Assembly (NCBI GenBank): GCA_002325605.1
Contig: DCSM01000118.1
Coordinates: 15,639-24,904 of the forward strand
Direction: 5' to 3'
DNA length: 9,266 bases
Origin: Chloroflexaceae bacterium UBA1466
GTDB taxonomy: Bacteria; Chloroflexota; Chloroflexia; Chloroflexales; Chloroflexaceae
Numbering within the stretch: position 1 is the first letter of the stretch; each line of letters starts with the position of its first letter. Below are positions 1 to 6,178 of this stretch, in pieces. The notes under the pieces were generated by a model that saw nothing but the letters and a program-made list of their open reading frames with translations, searched no databases and was not told the origin of the DNA. The translations under genes were made by a program, and so were the position numbers.

Positions 1-22
1 CCCTTCGGCAAGCTCAGGGACC
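1..22. repeat. Short dispersed palindromic-type repeat, copy 1 (at the window edge)
   Basis: CCCTTCGGCAAGCTCAGGG occupies 1-19. CCCT at one end and AGGG at the other are inverted, so it can fold into a small hairpin. From memory it resembles the widespread CCCTTCGACAGGCTCAGGG-type repeat found in many copies in diverse bacterial genomes. A degraded copy lies at 4292-4311. Here the repeat is in frame inside the partial membrane-protein gene and encodes VPELAEG. The window begins exactly on it, which would fit an assembly contig breaking at a multi-copy repeat (inference). Confidence 0.5.
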
Positions 23-297
23 GTTTGCGGGGGTTGAATTTGCCGAAACCCGAAGAGATCGCTTTCTTCGCCAGGAGAAATCAGCTTACAGATCGCTGGC
101 TCATTTGCTAAGGACTTTAAGCCTTGATTTTGCCCAAAGGAAACGAAGAAAAAATAACTTAAACTGCCTAGCGGAAGGACTGTAAACAGGATGAGGATCA
201 AGACGGACCGAAGTTGGGGGATAGGAAAGAAAGGTTGACAGAGCGTCAACGCCCGGCCAGGAATTCCTGCCAATCCAGAAATCTTTGGGTTGCTCAT
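1..297 (-). CDS. Partial gene: N-terminus of a membrane-anchored protein of unknown function
   Basis: An open frame of 99 codons starts with ATG at 297 and has no stop before the left edge, so the C-terminus is missing. The protein begins MSNPKISGLAG. A cytoplasmic N-terminus of about 40 residues is followed by one strongly hydrophobic stretch (about residues 40-66, LRSVLILILFTVLPLG and then SYFFFVSFG), which reads as a membrane anchor or uncleaved signal. Residues 67-99 are hydrophilic. AGAAGG, about 10 bases before the ATG, is a plausible ribosome binding site. The gene lies 137 bases downstream of the CHAT gene on the same strand, and I see no terminator between them, so cotranscription is possible. 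The last codons read VPELAEG and are encoded by the short repeat at 1-19. I do not recognise the family. That it is a real gene rests on the long open frame, the start signals and the coherent membrane segment. Confidence 0.6.
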   Translation of the reverse strand, partial: MSNPKISGLAGIPGRALTLCQPFFPIPQLRSVLILILFTVLPLGSLSYFFFVSFGQNQGLKSLANEPAICKLISPGEESDLFGFRQIQPPQTVPELAEG

Positions 298-321
298 CTT
301 TGAGATTACCTTCTAGCCTAC

Positions 322-435
322 CTAGCGTGGTGGCCGGTTGTTGAAGCTCTGCCGAAACATTGCAGTTGCGTGCAAGTTGTCCCCATAGCCAGGTATATAA
401 GTTGAAGGAGAAGAAACTTTCGCCTCAAACTCCAT
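322..435 (-). CDS. Possible 37-codon ORF overlapping the CHAT stop codon (TAATG)
   Basis: The TAA of the CHAT gene (437-435) shares one base with an ATG (435-433), a TAATG arrangement typical of translational coupling. The frame from that ATG runs 37 codons to a TAG at 322, beginning MEFEAKVSSPSTYIPGYG and ending NNRPPR. The same frame extends back to another ATG at 504 inside the CHAT gene (60 codons), but without a clear ribosome binding site. It fills most of the gap between the CHAT gene and the membrane-protein gene. I recognise no family. The length is well within what occurs by chance, so this is a candidate only. It could also be the tail of a longer ancestral CHAT reading frame. Confidence 0.2.
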   Translation of the reverse strand: MEFEAKVSSPSTYIPGYGDNLHATAMFRQSFNNRPPR

Positions 436-3400
436 TACTTTTGCAAACGACTCCGAATCGCTCTTGCTGTAAGATGCCAAGTATTCCGCAAACTCAAAGG
501 CCATTGAGCCAGCTGTGGCTCAAGCAGATCTAACGTCGCTTGATCGCCAACCCAAGCCAGGGCCTCAATCACCGTCTGGCGCAGGTTGAGCGTCTCTGGC
601 GCATCCGCTTGAACTTCCTCTCGAAAGCGAAACCCTAGCTCCTGCAAAGCAGCGGGTTCCCAATTGACAAGGCTAAACATGATTTTGGGCATGAAGTTCC
701 TGGTTTCAGTCAGGGGCGGCAAAGCAGCTGCAGTTGCTGAACGGTGCCTGAGCTTGCCTAAGTCTGAAGCATCGCGGGCCTTTAAGAGCCAATCAAAGGA
801 GCCAGCTGCGACCCCAATCCAGGTGATGGAACGCAGCGCGATGGCCTTAACTTTGAGGTCAAGGTCAAGCCTTGCAGATTCAAGAAGCCAAGTTGCCACA
901 GATTCCTCCTTCGTCCGCACCCGCCCCACAATATAGGCGATCTGTTTGCTGCTTTGGGGGGGAACCGCGGCCTCTTGCCTGAGCAAAGTAACTAACAATT
1001 GTTCAAGATCGCTGGCTTCAAACAAGTATAAGGCTTCGGTCATGGCCCAAAGAGCTTCCGACCACTCTTCGGTGGAGAGATTCACTGGCTCTGGCCCGAC
1101 AATCACATTGAGGATCAATTGGGCATCTTCCTTGGTATAGGCCAGATCAGCGAGCGCAATGGCAGCGACGGTTCGGGCAAGCGGGCTGGCCGTTTGGTTG
1201 GCCAATGTCTTCCCCAAGGCGGCGCGGGCCAAATCCCGAACGTTATCCTGCCCATACGCGGCTCGCGCCCAAAGGACAAGTAACTGCATGAGCGCAGGTT
1301 CCAGCTTTTTGACCAGCGCGGGGGCCTTGACAGTCAGCAGGAGCAGCGCACGGGCCGCCGCAATCCGTACCGTAGCATAGTCGTAGCAGGCAATCCGTTC
1401 CTCTCGAATCCGCACTTTTTCCATTAAGAGCCGCCTAAGCTCCCCAACCACTTGCTCTTCCTTTAGCCGCCCCAGGGCTGTCGCCAAGAGCGCCCGCCGC
1501 TCTTCCGAAGGTTCCCGTTCGACGTGCAGCCGCGAAATGCAGGTGTCAAACAATTCTTGGCGTTCAGCAGCCGTCAAGAGGCTTGCGGCTTGCGGCGAAA
1601 GCGTTTCCAAACAGCGCGCCAAAAGCAAAGTATGGACACTGATGTTTTCTGTTGCGGCCAGACTAACAATCAACCGTAAGGGTTCAAGGCTTTCCAAAAG
1701 CCCTACTAGGATGTAGAGGGTGTCCCCCCACCAGAGCCGCCATTTAGTTACACAACAATCCGTGACGATCTTATCCAAGCGTTTCTGGAAATCGGGCTGC
1801 TCTTGCATGGCTAAGGCTGCACAATAGGCCTGGAGGATCGGATAAGTGAAGCGGACTTGGTCAAGGTTCTGGGTGGTTAGCAGGCCGACATCTGAAAGGG
1901 CTTGAAAAAGACCCTCTAAACTGTAATCGCGCTGCTGGCGAACTTCGGCCATTACGGCGAAGGTTTCGGCTAAATTCAGGCTTTCGTGGTAGGTTGACCG
2001 CATCCGCCAGGCCAAGGCAATCACCGTTTTCCGCGCCGCATCGCCGCCCGCGAAGTTGCTGGCAAGATCTTCCAGCGCATGAGCTAACATTTCGTGGAGC
2101 AATTGGTTGCGGGTAAAGTTGGCGGTTCGCTTATTGCTCAGGCGCTCATAGATCATTTTCAGGAGATTGGGGTCAGATGCAAGGTCAAGAAGCCGTTTTT
2201 CAACGATCTGCCGAAAGAAGATCGTGCTTTTAGCCAGATTACGTTCGCGGAGATAGCGTAAAATCTGGCGTTCACTGAGGCGGCGAAGGAGTAAAATCAG
2301 CGCCTGAGTGAAAACCCCACTGGGAAATAAGTTATAAATACAACTTACGACTATTGGGTAGTGGGGAAACCGATGAGCCAGATCGAGGATTTCAGTACTG
2401 GCTTTGAGCCTTTGTTCCCCCGTGATGCTATCCAGACCATCCAGGATAAAGACCGTCGGCCCAAGGGTTTCTTGTCGGCCAGCTTCGGCTAGGTGAAACC
2501 GATGGTTAAGCTCATTTGAAAGCGTTGGATTCACTTCCTTGACCGCATCGAGGATTAAGCGCTCAAGGCAATTGTTGCCCCGATCTTGCTGATATTTTTC
2601 CAAAGGAACGTAGATCGGCACAGGGGCATTTAGCATCGTGCCCGTGCTTAAATCCGCCGCCAGCATCCAAGCCAAGCGTTGCATATTGGCTGTCAAGCCC
2701 GAACGTGGGGGCCCTAAGACCACTGTCAGGTTGGGCTGAAGAACGCCGTCCACCTCCAGCGGCTGGCGCTGAAGAGCCTGTTGAACCGCATCCATGAGGT
2801 CGCTGCCCGCAGCGGCATCTTCAGGCCGATTGCGGATCAGCCAATCATGTTGCCCCGCTGGAATAACCGCCGCCTCCATGCGAATGAAATCAGGCCCCTG
2901 CCAGTGAGCAAATTGCGGATTAGCGTGCAAGGCTTTGCTATATTCCAGGCGCGCATTGGGCGAAAAAAGCTGGCCATCGCGGCTCCGCAGATAAAGGACA
3001 GGCGTACTCCAGGCAAAGCTATCTGCCTGAAAAAGCCTTTGGCGAGCGGCAGTTACCGCAACATCAATTCCTCCTTCGCGCAGCAGCGAATCGCAAAGAT
3101 ATTGGGTGAAGGTGCGGGCAAAGCTCAGATCAACCAACCGTTGCATGGCGACAACCGCAGGAATTCCCCCTTGTTGCACCAGCGCCGACCCCAGGGAAAC
3201 AGGCGCATTGCCTCCCATCGCGGTGGTTTGCGCGGTATTGCAAGCTATCAAAATGAACAGACTAGGCCGCTTTGCGGTCTGTTGCAAAAACCGTAACAAT
3301 TCGCTGCCCGCGTACAAGGCCGCCAACCCCGTTTCATGGTCTTCCAAGACCAAGCGCGCCCCATACTCTGGGTGTTGAAGCGCATGCCCAAAATATAAGA

Positions 3401-4070
3401 CAAGATCATAGCCCTTCGCTAAGGCGGCCTCTAAGGTCTCCTCTGAAGTCCTAGGCAGGAGAAATTCGTAAACCAAATGCCCTGAAGCGGTCAAGGGCTT
3501 GAGTAAGTCCTCAATTCCGCTTTGTTCCGCCCCTTTGTCGATGGCGACCAGATCAGGCCATTCTGTCCCTAAGTCGCTGGGAGCCGCAATTACGATTAAC
3601 ATCCGCAGCGGGCGGCGGGTGATTGGTTTGCCCCAGGCCTCACTACTCGCCAGATAGCGCGAGAAAGCGACTTTGAGATCGGTAGTCAAGGGCAGGGCCG
3701 CCCCCGCCCCAACGCCAGGATTGTAATGCAGCAATTCCCAGGGAATAGCATGGAGCGTCGGGTCAGCGCTATCCAGCCACAACTGAACCCGCAACCGCTG
3801 CTGATCTTCCTGCGCCACGCTGCCCCAAGCTTGTTGGAAGGCCGCAGCCAGCGAATCCGCAAAGAGGCGGCGGAAAAGCTCTGTGCCATAGGCCCTAATC
3901 TCTTGGGCACTTCCTTCCGCAGGCAGTGTTAAGCCTTGCAAGCGGAGCCAGCCCTGGAAGTTGCGCTCGCCCTGGAGGGTTACCTCAACGGGGTAGGCTT
4001 GTTGTTTGGGGTCAAAGTCTGTGATCCGAACCGCAAGGGTTTCAAAAGTTGGTGGTTGGCTCTCAGGCAT
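435..4070 (-). CDS. CHAT protease fused to a degenerate NACHT-like STAND domain and helical repeats
   Basis: This is a 1211-residue cytoplasmic protein. Residues 1-145 form the leader usual before CHAT domains, ending in the IPWELLHY motif (109-116). Residues about 155-365 are a CHAT caspase-like cysteine protease domain, with catalytic His229 in YFGHA and Cys277 in IACNTA. Residues about 395-760 resemble a NACHT STAND module: a Walker A-like loop at 453-460 (GPPRSGLT), Walker B FILDGLDSI at 541-549, a sensor-like strand PIVVSC at 572-577, DPNLL at 633-637 and FTYPILQAYCAA at 741-752. The Walker A lysine is Leu459 and the sensor arginine is absent, so ATP binding or hydrolysis may be lost. 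Residues about 830-1211 are alpha-helical and resemble HEAT repeats, a probable sensing or scaffold region. Family knowledge: CHAT proteases linked to STAND modules act in bacterial immunity and programmed death. A defence or signalling role here is inference. No membrane segment is seen. The ATG at 4070 is chosen for the extended -10 promoter 80 bases upstream; the ribosome binding site is weak. Confidence 0.88.
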   Translation of the reverse strand: MPESQPPTFETLAVRITDFDPKQQAYPVEVTLQGERNFQGWLRLQGLTLPAEGSAQEIRAYGTELFRRLFADSLAAAFQQAWGSVAQEDQQRLRVQLWLDSADPTLHAIPWELLHYNPGVGAGAALPLTTDLKVAFSRYLASSEAWGKPITRRPLRMLIVIAAPSDLGTEWPDLVAIDKGAEQSGIEDLLKPLTASGHLVYEFLLPRTSEETLEAALAKGYDLVLYFGHALQHPEYGARLVLEDHETGLAALYAGSELLRFLQQTAKRPSLFILIACNTAQTTAMGGNAPVSLGSALVQQGGIPAVVAMQRLVDLSFARTFTQYLCDSLLREGGIDVAVTAARQRLFQADSFAWSTPVLYLRSRDGQLFSPNARLEYSKALHANPQFAHWQGPDFIRMEAAVIPAGQHDWLIRNRPEDAAAGSDLMDAVQQALQRQPLEVDGVLQPNLTVVLGPPRSGLTANMQRLAWMLAADLSTGTMLNAPVPIYVPLEKYQQDRGNNCLERLILDAVKEVNPTLSNELNHRFHLAEAGRQETLGPTVFILDGLDSITGEQRLKASTEILDLAHRFPHYPIVVSCIYNLFPSGVFTQALILLLRRLSERQILRYLRERNLAKSTIFFRQIVEKRLLDLASDPNLLKMIYERLSNKRTANFTRNQLLHEMLAHALEDLASNFAGGDAARKTVIALAWRMRSTYHESLNLAETFAVMAEVRQQRDYSLEGLFQALSDVGLLTTQNLDQVRFTYPILQAYCAALAMQEQPDFQKRLDKIVTDCCVTKWRLWWGDTLYILVGLLESLEPLRLIVSLAATENISVHTLLLARCLETLSPQAASLLTAAERQELFDTCISRLHVEREPSEERRALLATALGRLKEEQVVGELRRLLMEKVRIREERIACYDYATVRIAAARALLLLTVKAPALVKKLEPALMQLLVLWARAAYGQDNVRDLARAALGKTLANQTASPLARTVAAIALADLAYTKEDAQLILNVIVGPEPVNLSTEEWSEALWAMTEALYLFEASDLEQLLVTLLRQEAAVPPQSSKQIAYIVGRVRTKEESVATWLLESARLDLDLKVKAIALRSITWIGVAAGSFDWLLKARDASDLGKLRHRSATAAALPPLTETRNFMPKIMFSLVNWEPAALQELGFRFREEVQADAPETLNLRQTVIEALAWVGDQATLDLLEPQLAQWPLSLRNTWHLTARAIRSRLQK

Positions 4071-4149
4071 GCTTAGGTTTTCGATCCCTTAGCCTCTCCC
4101 CCGTGGGCGGCAGAGAAGCACGTTGCAGAAAGAATGGCCTCTACGGCCT

Positions 4150-4158
4150 ATTGTACCA
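4150..4158 (-). promoter_or_regulatory. Extended -10 promoter of the CHAT gene
   Basis: On the minus strand the sequence reads TGGTACAATAGGC, an extended -10 (TGn followed by TACAAT) with no recognisable -35 about 17 bases upstream. It would give a leader of roughly 70 bases before the ATG at 4070. The 13-base string differs at only one position from the mdh promoter at 8059, which supports it being a real element. Confidence 0.5.
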
Positions 4159-4181
4159 CGGCCTTGCTGGTCTCCGTGCAT

Positions 4182-4215
4182 GCCTGCTGCGCTCCGCTCA
4201 GGCCGGGGTTTTTTT
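4182..4215 (+). terminator. Terminator-like hairpin with seven-T tract, without an obvious gene to terminate
   Basis: GCCTG (4182-4186) pairs with CAGGC (4199-4203). Inside, GCG pairs with CGC, so most of the element is stem. Five bases later comes a run of seven T (4209-4215). On the plus strand this resembles an intrinsic terminator, although the T-tract does not directly abut the stem. No plus-strand gene ends here: the CHAT gene runs the other way and lspA starts 209 bases downstream. It could insulate lspA from stray antisense transcription of the CHAT promoter region, or be a mobile palindromic repeat. Confidence 0.35.
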
Positions 4216-4291
4216 GAGGGCAAACGTTCGAAGGGCTAAAAGGTTCCCAGAAGCGGGGGTTTTGGGGTAATTCATGGCCCTCGGCAGCCGT

Positions 4292-4311
4292 GGTCTGAGC
4301 TTGCCAAAGGG
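4292..4311. repeat. Short dispersed repeat, copy 2 (degraded)
   Basis: Read on the minus strand this gives CCCTTTGGCAAGCTCAG, matching the repeat at 1-19 except for one substitution and a two-base gap further out. It is noncoding here, between the CHAT gene and lspA. Two copies in 9 kb suggest a family with many copies in the genome. Confidence 0.45.
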
Positions 4312-4374
4312 CCCCGAACAAGGGAAGGTTCTGCTAAACTGGGCTTGCGCTTCTGCATTGCGGCATGATAAATG

Positions 4375-4383
4375 TGCTATACT
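4375..4383 (+). promoter_or_regulatory. Extended -10 promoter of lspA
   Basis: TGCTATACT is a TGn plus TATACT extended -10. No TTGACA-like -35 lies at normal spacing; TTGCGG at 4358 is only 14 bases away. The predicted start near 4390 gives a leader of about 34 bases before the lspA ATG. Confidence 0.6.
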
Positions 4384-4423
4384 ATTCACGGTGTTGATTC
4401 CGCAAAGCTAGAGATAAAGGGCA

Positions 4424-5011
4424 ATGGCATTCACTCCACAACAAAGACGTTGGTTTGTGCCCCTTCTTTTTGGGCTGTTGGTTCTAGGCTTCGACCAGCA
4501 AACTAAGCAGTTGGTCCTCACGTACCTGGGGCCGGAGCCGCTTCTCCGCTCCCAACCTTTGCTGGGCGAGCTGCTTAGTCTAGTCTATTGGCGCAACACG
4601 GGCGTAGCTTTTGGGCTCTTCCAAGATGCACCTCTCCTCCTCACCCTCACTTCTATCCTCATTTGCTTAGGGGCAATCTTCGTTTATAGCACCCAGTTAC
4701 CTAATCTAAACCTAATTGTCCAGATAAGCATGGGGCTTATTATGGGTGGGGCACTTGGCAATCTCATTGATCGAGTTCGCTTAGGCTATGTCATTGACTT
4801 TATCCAAGTTGGTTGGTGGCCGATCTTTAACTTGGCTGACAGTGCAATCACTGGCGGAACATTACTCTTAGTCATCTATCTCTTTTTCAGCGAAAGCCAG
4901 CAGAAAGCAGAGCTTTTGCCTAAGGAAGATGGTCTTTTAGTAGATTTGCTAAGGCAAGATCTTTCGCAGGCAGCGGAAGGAGGAAGGCCCGATCAGCAAG
5001 CTAAAAGTTAG
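4424..5011 (+). CDS. lspA: Lipoprotein signal peptidase (signal peptidase II)
   Basis: This integral membrane aspartyl protease cleaves the signal peptide from diacylglyceryl-modified prolipoproteins, just before the lipidated cysteine. The 195-residue protein carries the family's signature motifs: DQQTK (24-28), RNTGVAFGLF (57-66), GGALGNLIDR then G-Y-VIDFI (108-127), and FNLADSAI (135-142). The catalytic pair is Asp125 and Asp139. Four hydrophobic segments lie at about 10-32, 69-90, 96-118 and 134-153. After the last one there is a charged cytoplasmic tail of about 40 residues, so the protein is some 30 residues longer than the usual 160-170. The ATG is preceded by AAAGG at close spacing, a modest ribosome binding site. 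The rluD-type gene follows after 77 bases, a common lspA-rluD neighbourhood, and both probably come from the promoter at 4375. Confidence 0.96.
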   Translation: MAFTPQQRRWFVPLLFGLLVLGFDQQTKQLVLTYLGPEPLLRSQPLLGELLSLVYWRNTGVAFGLFQDAPLLLTLTSILICLGAIFVYSTQLPNLNLIVQISMGLIMGGALGNLIDRVRLGYVIDFIQVGWWPIFNLADSAITGGTLLLVIYLFFSESQQKAELLPKEDGLLVDLLRQDLSQAAEGGRPDQQAKS

Positions 5012-5088
5012 TTAGAGCTTAGAGATCTGAGAAATATGTTATTCGCAAGCCAGACCATTTTGCAAAAGAGCCAGGAAGCAGGTAGCCA

Positions 5089-6015
5089 ATGATAAGGGAA
5101 GAGCTTTTACAACTGATTATCACTCCCGAAGAAGCGGGAGAACGGATTGACCGCTATGTAGCCCAGAAAATAAGTGAATTATCGCGTTCCTATACCCAGC
5201 AATTGATTATGGATGGAGCGATTCAAATCAATCAGCAACTGGTGAAGGCGCGGCAATTGTTGCAAGCAGGCGATTTAGTTACGGTGCAATGCCCTCCTAT
5301 CCAGCCAAGTGAGCTTATTCCAGAGGACATCCCGCTAAATGTAGTTTACGAAGATGCGGATGTGGTCGTGGTCGATAAGGTGGCGGGGATGGTCGTTCAC
5401 CCTGCGCCAGGGCACATCACGGGGACGCTAGTTCATGCGCTTTTGTGCCACTATCCTGATGTGCAAGTCAATGGGACAGTCCGCCCAGGGATTGTGCATC
5501 GGCTAGATCGATTTACATCAGGGTTGTTGGTGATTGCCCGCCACGAAGGGGCTATGAAACACCTAACGGATCAGCAAAAGGCGCGCACGATGTACAAAGC
5601 CTACTTGGCGGTGGTGCAAGGGCGGTTTCGGGAGCCGACAGGCACGATTGATGCACCGATAGGGCGACATCCCGTAGACCGCAATCGCCAAGCGATCTTG
5701 GCGGATGGCCGCGAAGCCATTACGCACTATCGCGTGCTGGAGGAGCTAGGGGAATTTACGCTGATTGAGGCGGTCTTACAGACGGGGCGCACCCATCAGA
5801 TTCGGGTGCATTTCGCCTACAAAAGCCATCCCGTGCTGGGTGACCCCACTTATGGCAGTCGCAAATCACGGGCGGCCTTTGGCATCAACCGCCAATTTCT
5901 CCATGCCTACAAACTTGGTTTTCGTTTACCCAAAGATGATTCTTGGTGTGAATTTAATTCTCCCCTTCCCGAAGACTTAGAAACCACGCTTCAAAAACTA
6001 CGCCAAAGCCTATAA
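5089..6015 (+). CDS. rluD: RluA-family 23S rRNA pseudouridine synthase (RluD type)
   Basis: This enzyme converts specific uridines in RNA to pseudouridine. In the RluD group the targets are in helix 69 of 23S rRNA (1911, 1915 and 1917 in E. coli numbering). The 308-residue protein has an N-terminal S4 RNA-binding domain (about 14-70, containing GERIDRYVAQ and GAIQINQQLVKARQLLQAGD). The RluA catalytic domain follows (about 85-300), with GIVHRLDRFTSGLLVIAR around catalytic Asp140. The later motif QTGRTHQIRVH and then HPVLGDPTYG is canonical. The residue after HRLDR is Phe where Asp or Glu is usual. Length and the S4 domain fit RluD, but RluA-family members are hard to separate by eye, so target specificity is inferred. 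The start has AGGT six bases ahead. The gene is downstream of lspA in the same probable operon and ends at a strong terminator. Confidence 0.92.
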   Translation: MIREELLQLIITPEEAGERIDRYVAQKISELSRSYTQQLIMDGAIQINQQLVKARQLLQAGDLVTVQCPPIQPSELIPEDIPLNVVYEDADVVVVDKVAGMVVHPAPGHITGTLVHALLCHYPDVQVNGTVRPGIVHRLDRFTSGLLVIARHEGAMKHLTDQQKARTMYKAYLAVVQGRFREPTGTIDAPIGRHPVDRNRQAILADGREAITHYRVLEELGEFTLIEAVLQTGRTHQIRVHFAYKSHPVLGDPTYGSRKSRAAFGINRQFLHAYKLGFRLPKDDSWCEFNSPLPEDLETTLQKLRQSL

Positions 6016-6061
6016 CTTTCTAAAACCTTTCTTTTCTTCCGCTTCACTACATCCAAAACTT

Positions 6062-6102
6062 GACCTGGGAGCTTTACAAGAGCTTCCCAGGTCTTTTTAT
6101 TT
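6062..6102 (+). terminator. Intrinsic terminator of the lspA-rluD unit
   Basis: GACCTGGGAGCT (6062-6073) pairs with AGCTTCCCAGGTC (6082-6093) with a single bulged T. The loop is about eight bases, and TTTTTATTT follows directly. This is a textbook rho-independent terminator 46 bases after the rluD stop. It separates the housekeeping unit from the ATPase-DUF4276 unit. Confidence 0.9.
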
Positions 6103-6117
6103 GCTTTCAAGCGCATG

Positions 6118-6126
6118 TGGTACAAT
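6118..6126 (+). promoter_or_regulatory. Extended -10 promoter of the ATPase-DUF4276 unit
   Basis: TGGTACAAT is the same nine-base extended -10 seen for the CHAT gene. It lies just after the rluD terminator. Transcription would start near 6133, about 46 bases before the preferred ATG. Because it lies inside the longest open frame, it also argues against the far-upstream TTG start at 6101. Confidence 0.55.
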
Positions 6127-6166
6127 GGCAAGAGGGTTTGGGGAATCAAGGTCTGGTCAAAATTTT

Positions 6167-6173
6167 AAGGAGG
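6167..6173 (+). promoter_or_regulatory. Shine-Dalgarno sequence that fixes the ATPase start
   Basis: AAGGAGG is a near-perfect ribosome binding site. It sits five bases before the ATG at 6179 and two bases before the adjacent ATG at 6176. Spacing favours 6179 over both 6176 and the TTG at 6101. Confidence 0.75.
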
Positions 6174-6178
6174 GCATG

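Larger units (their letters stand above)
4071..4423. other. Divergent intergenic region between the CHAT gene and lspA
   Basis: These 353 bases separate two divergently transcribed units. From left to right they hold the CHAT leader, a minus-strand extended -10 (4150-4158), a hairpin plus T-tract (4182-4215), a degraded dispersed repeat (4292-4311) and the lspA extended -10 (4375-4383). GTTCG at 4226-4230 followed by GGGC can pair with GCCCCGAAC at 4311-4319, bracketing about 80 bases, but the match is imperfect. I see no convincing protein-coding frame; the short open frames on both strands cross the promoters and repeats and lack ribosome binding sites. Confidence 0.6.

Noticed and set aside
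2781..3296. 171-residue open frame antisense to the CHAT gene
   Set aside because: It has no ribosome binding site or recognisable domain and lies fully opposite the well-supported CHAT domain; several other antisense frames there are the same kind of shadow.
4049..4389. Short open frames on both strands between the CHAT gene and lspA
   Set aside because: They run through the promoters, hairpin and dispersed repeat, have arginine-, leucine- and cysteine-rich low-quality translations and lack ribosome binding sites.
6101..6178. TTG-initiated 26-residue extension of the ATPase
   Set aside because: The TTG lies in the T-tract of the rluD terminator, the stretch contains the extended -10 promoter and the AAGGAGG site, and the homologous start (IESITVQNYR) is only about 14 residues from the ATG at 6179.
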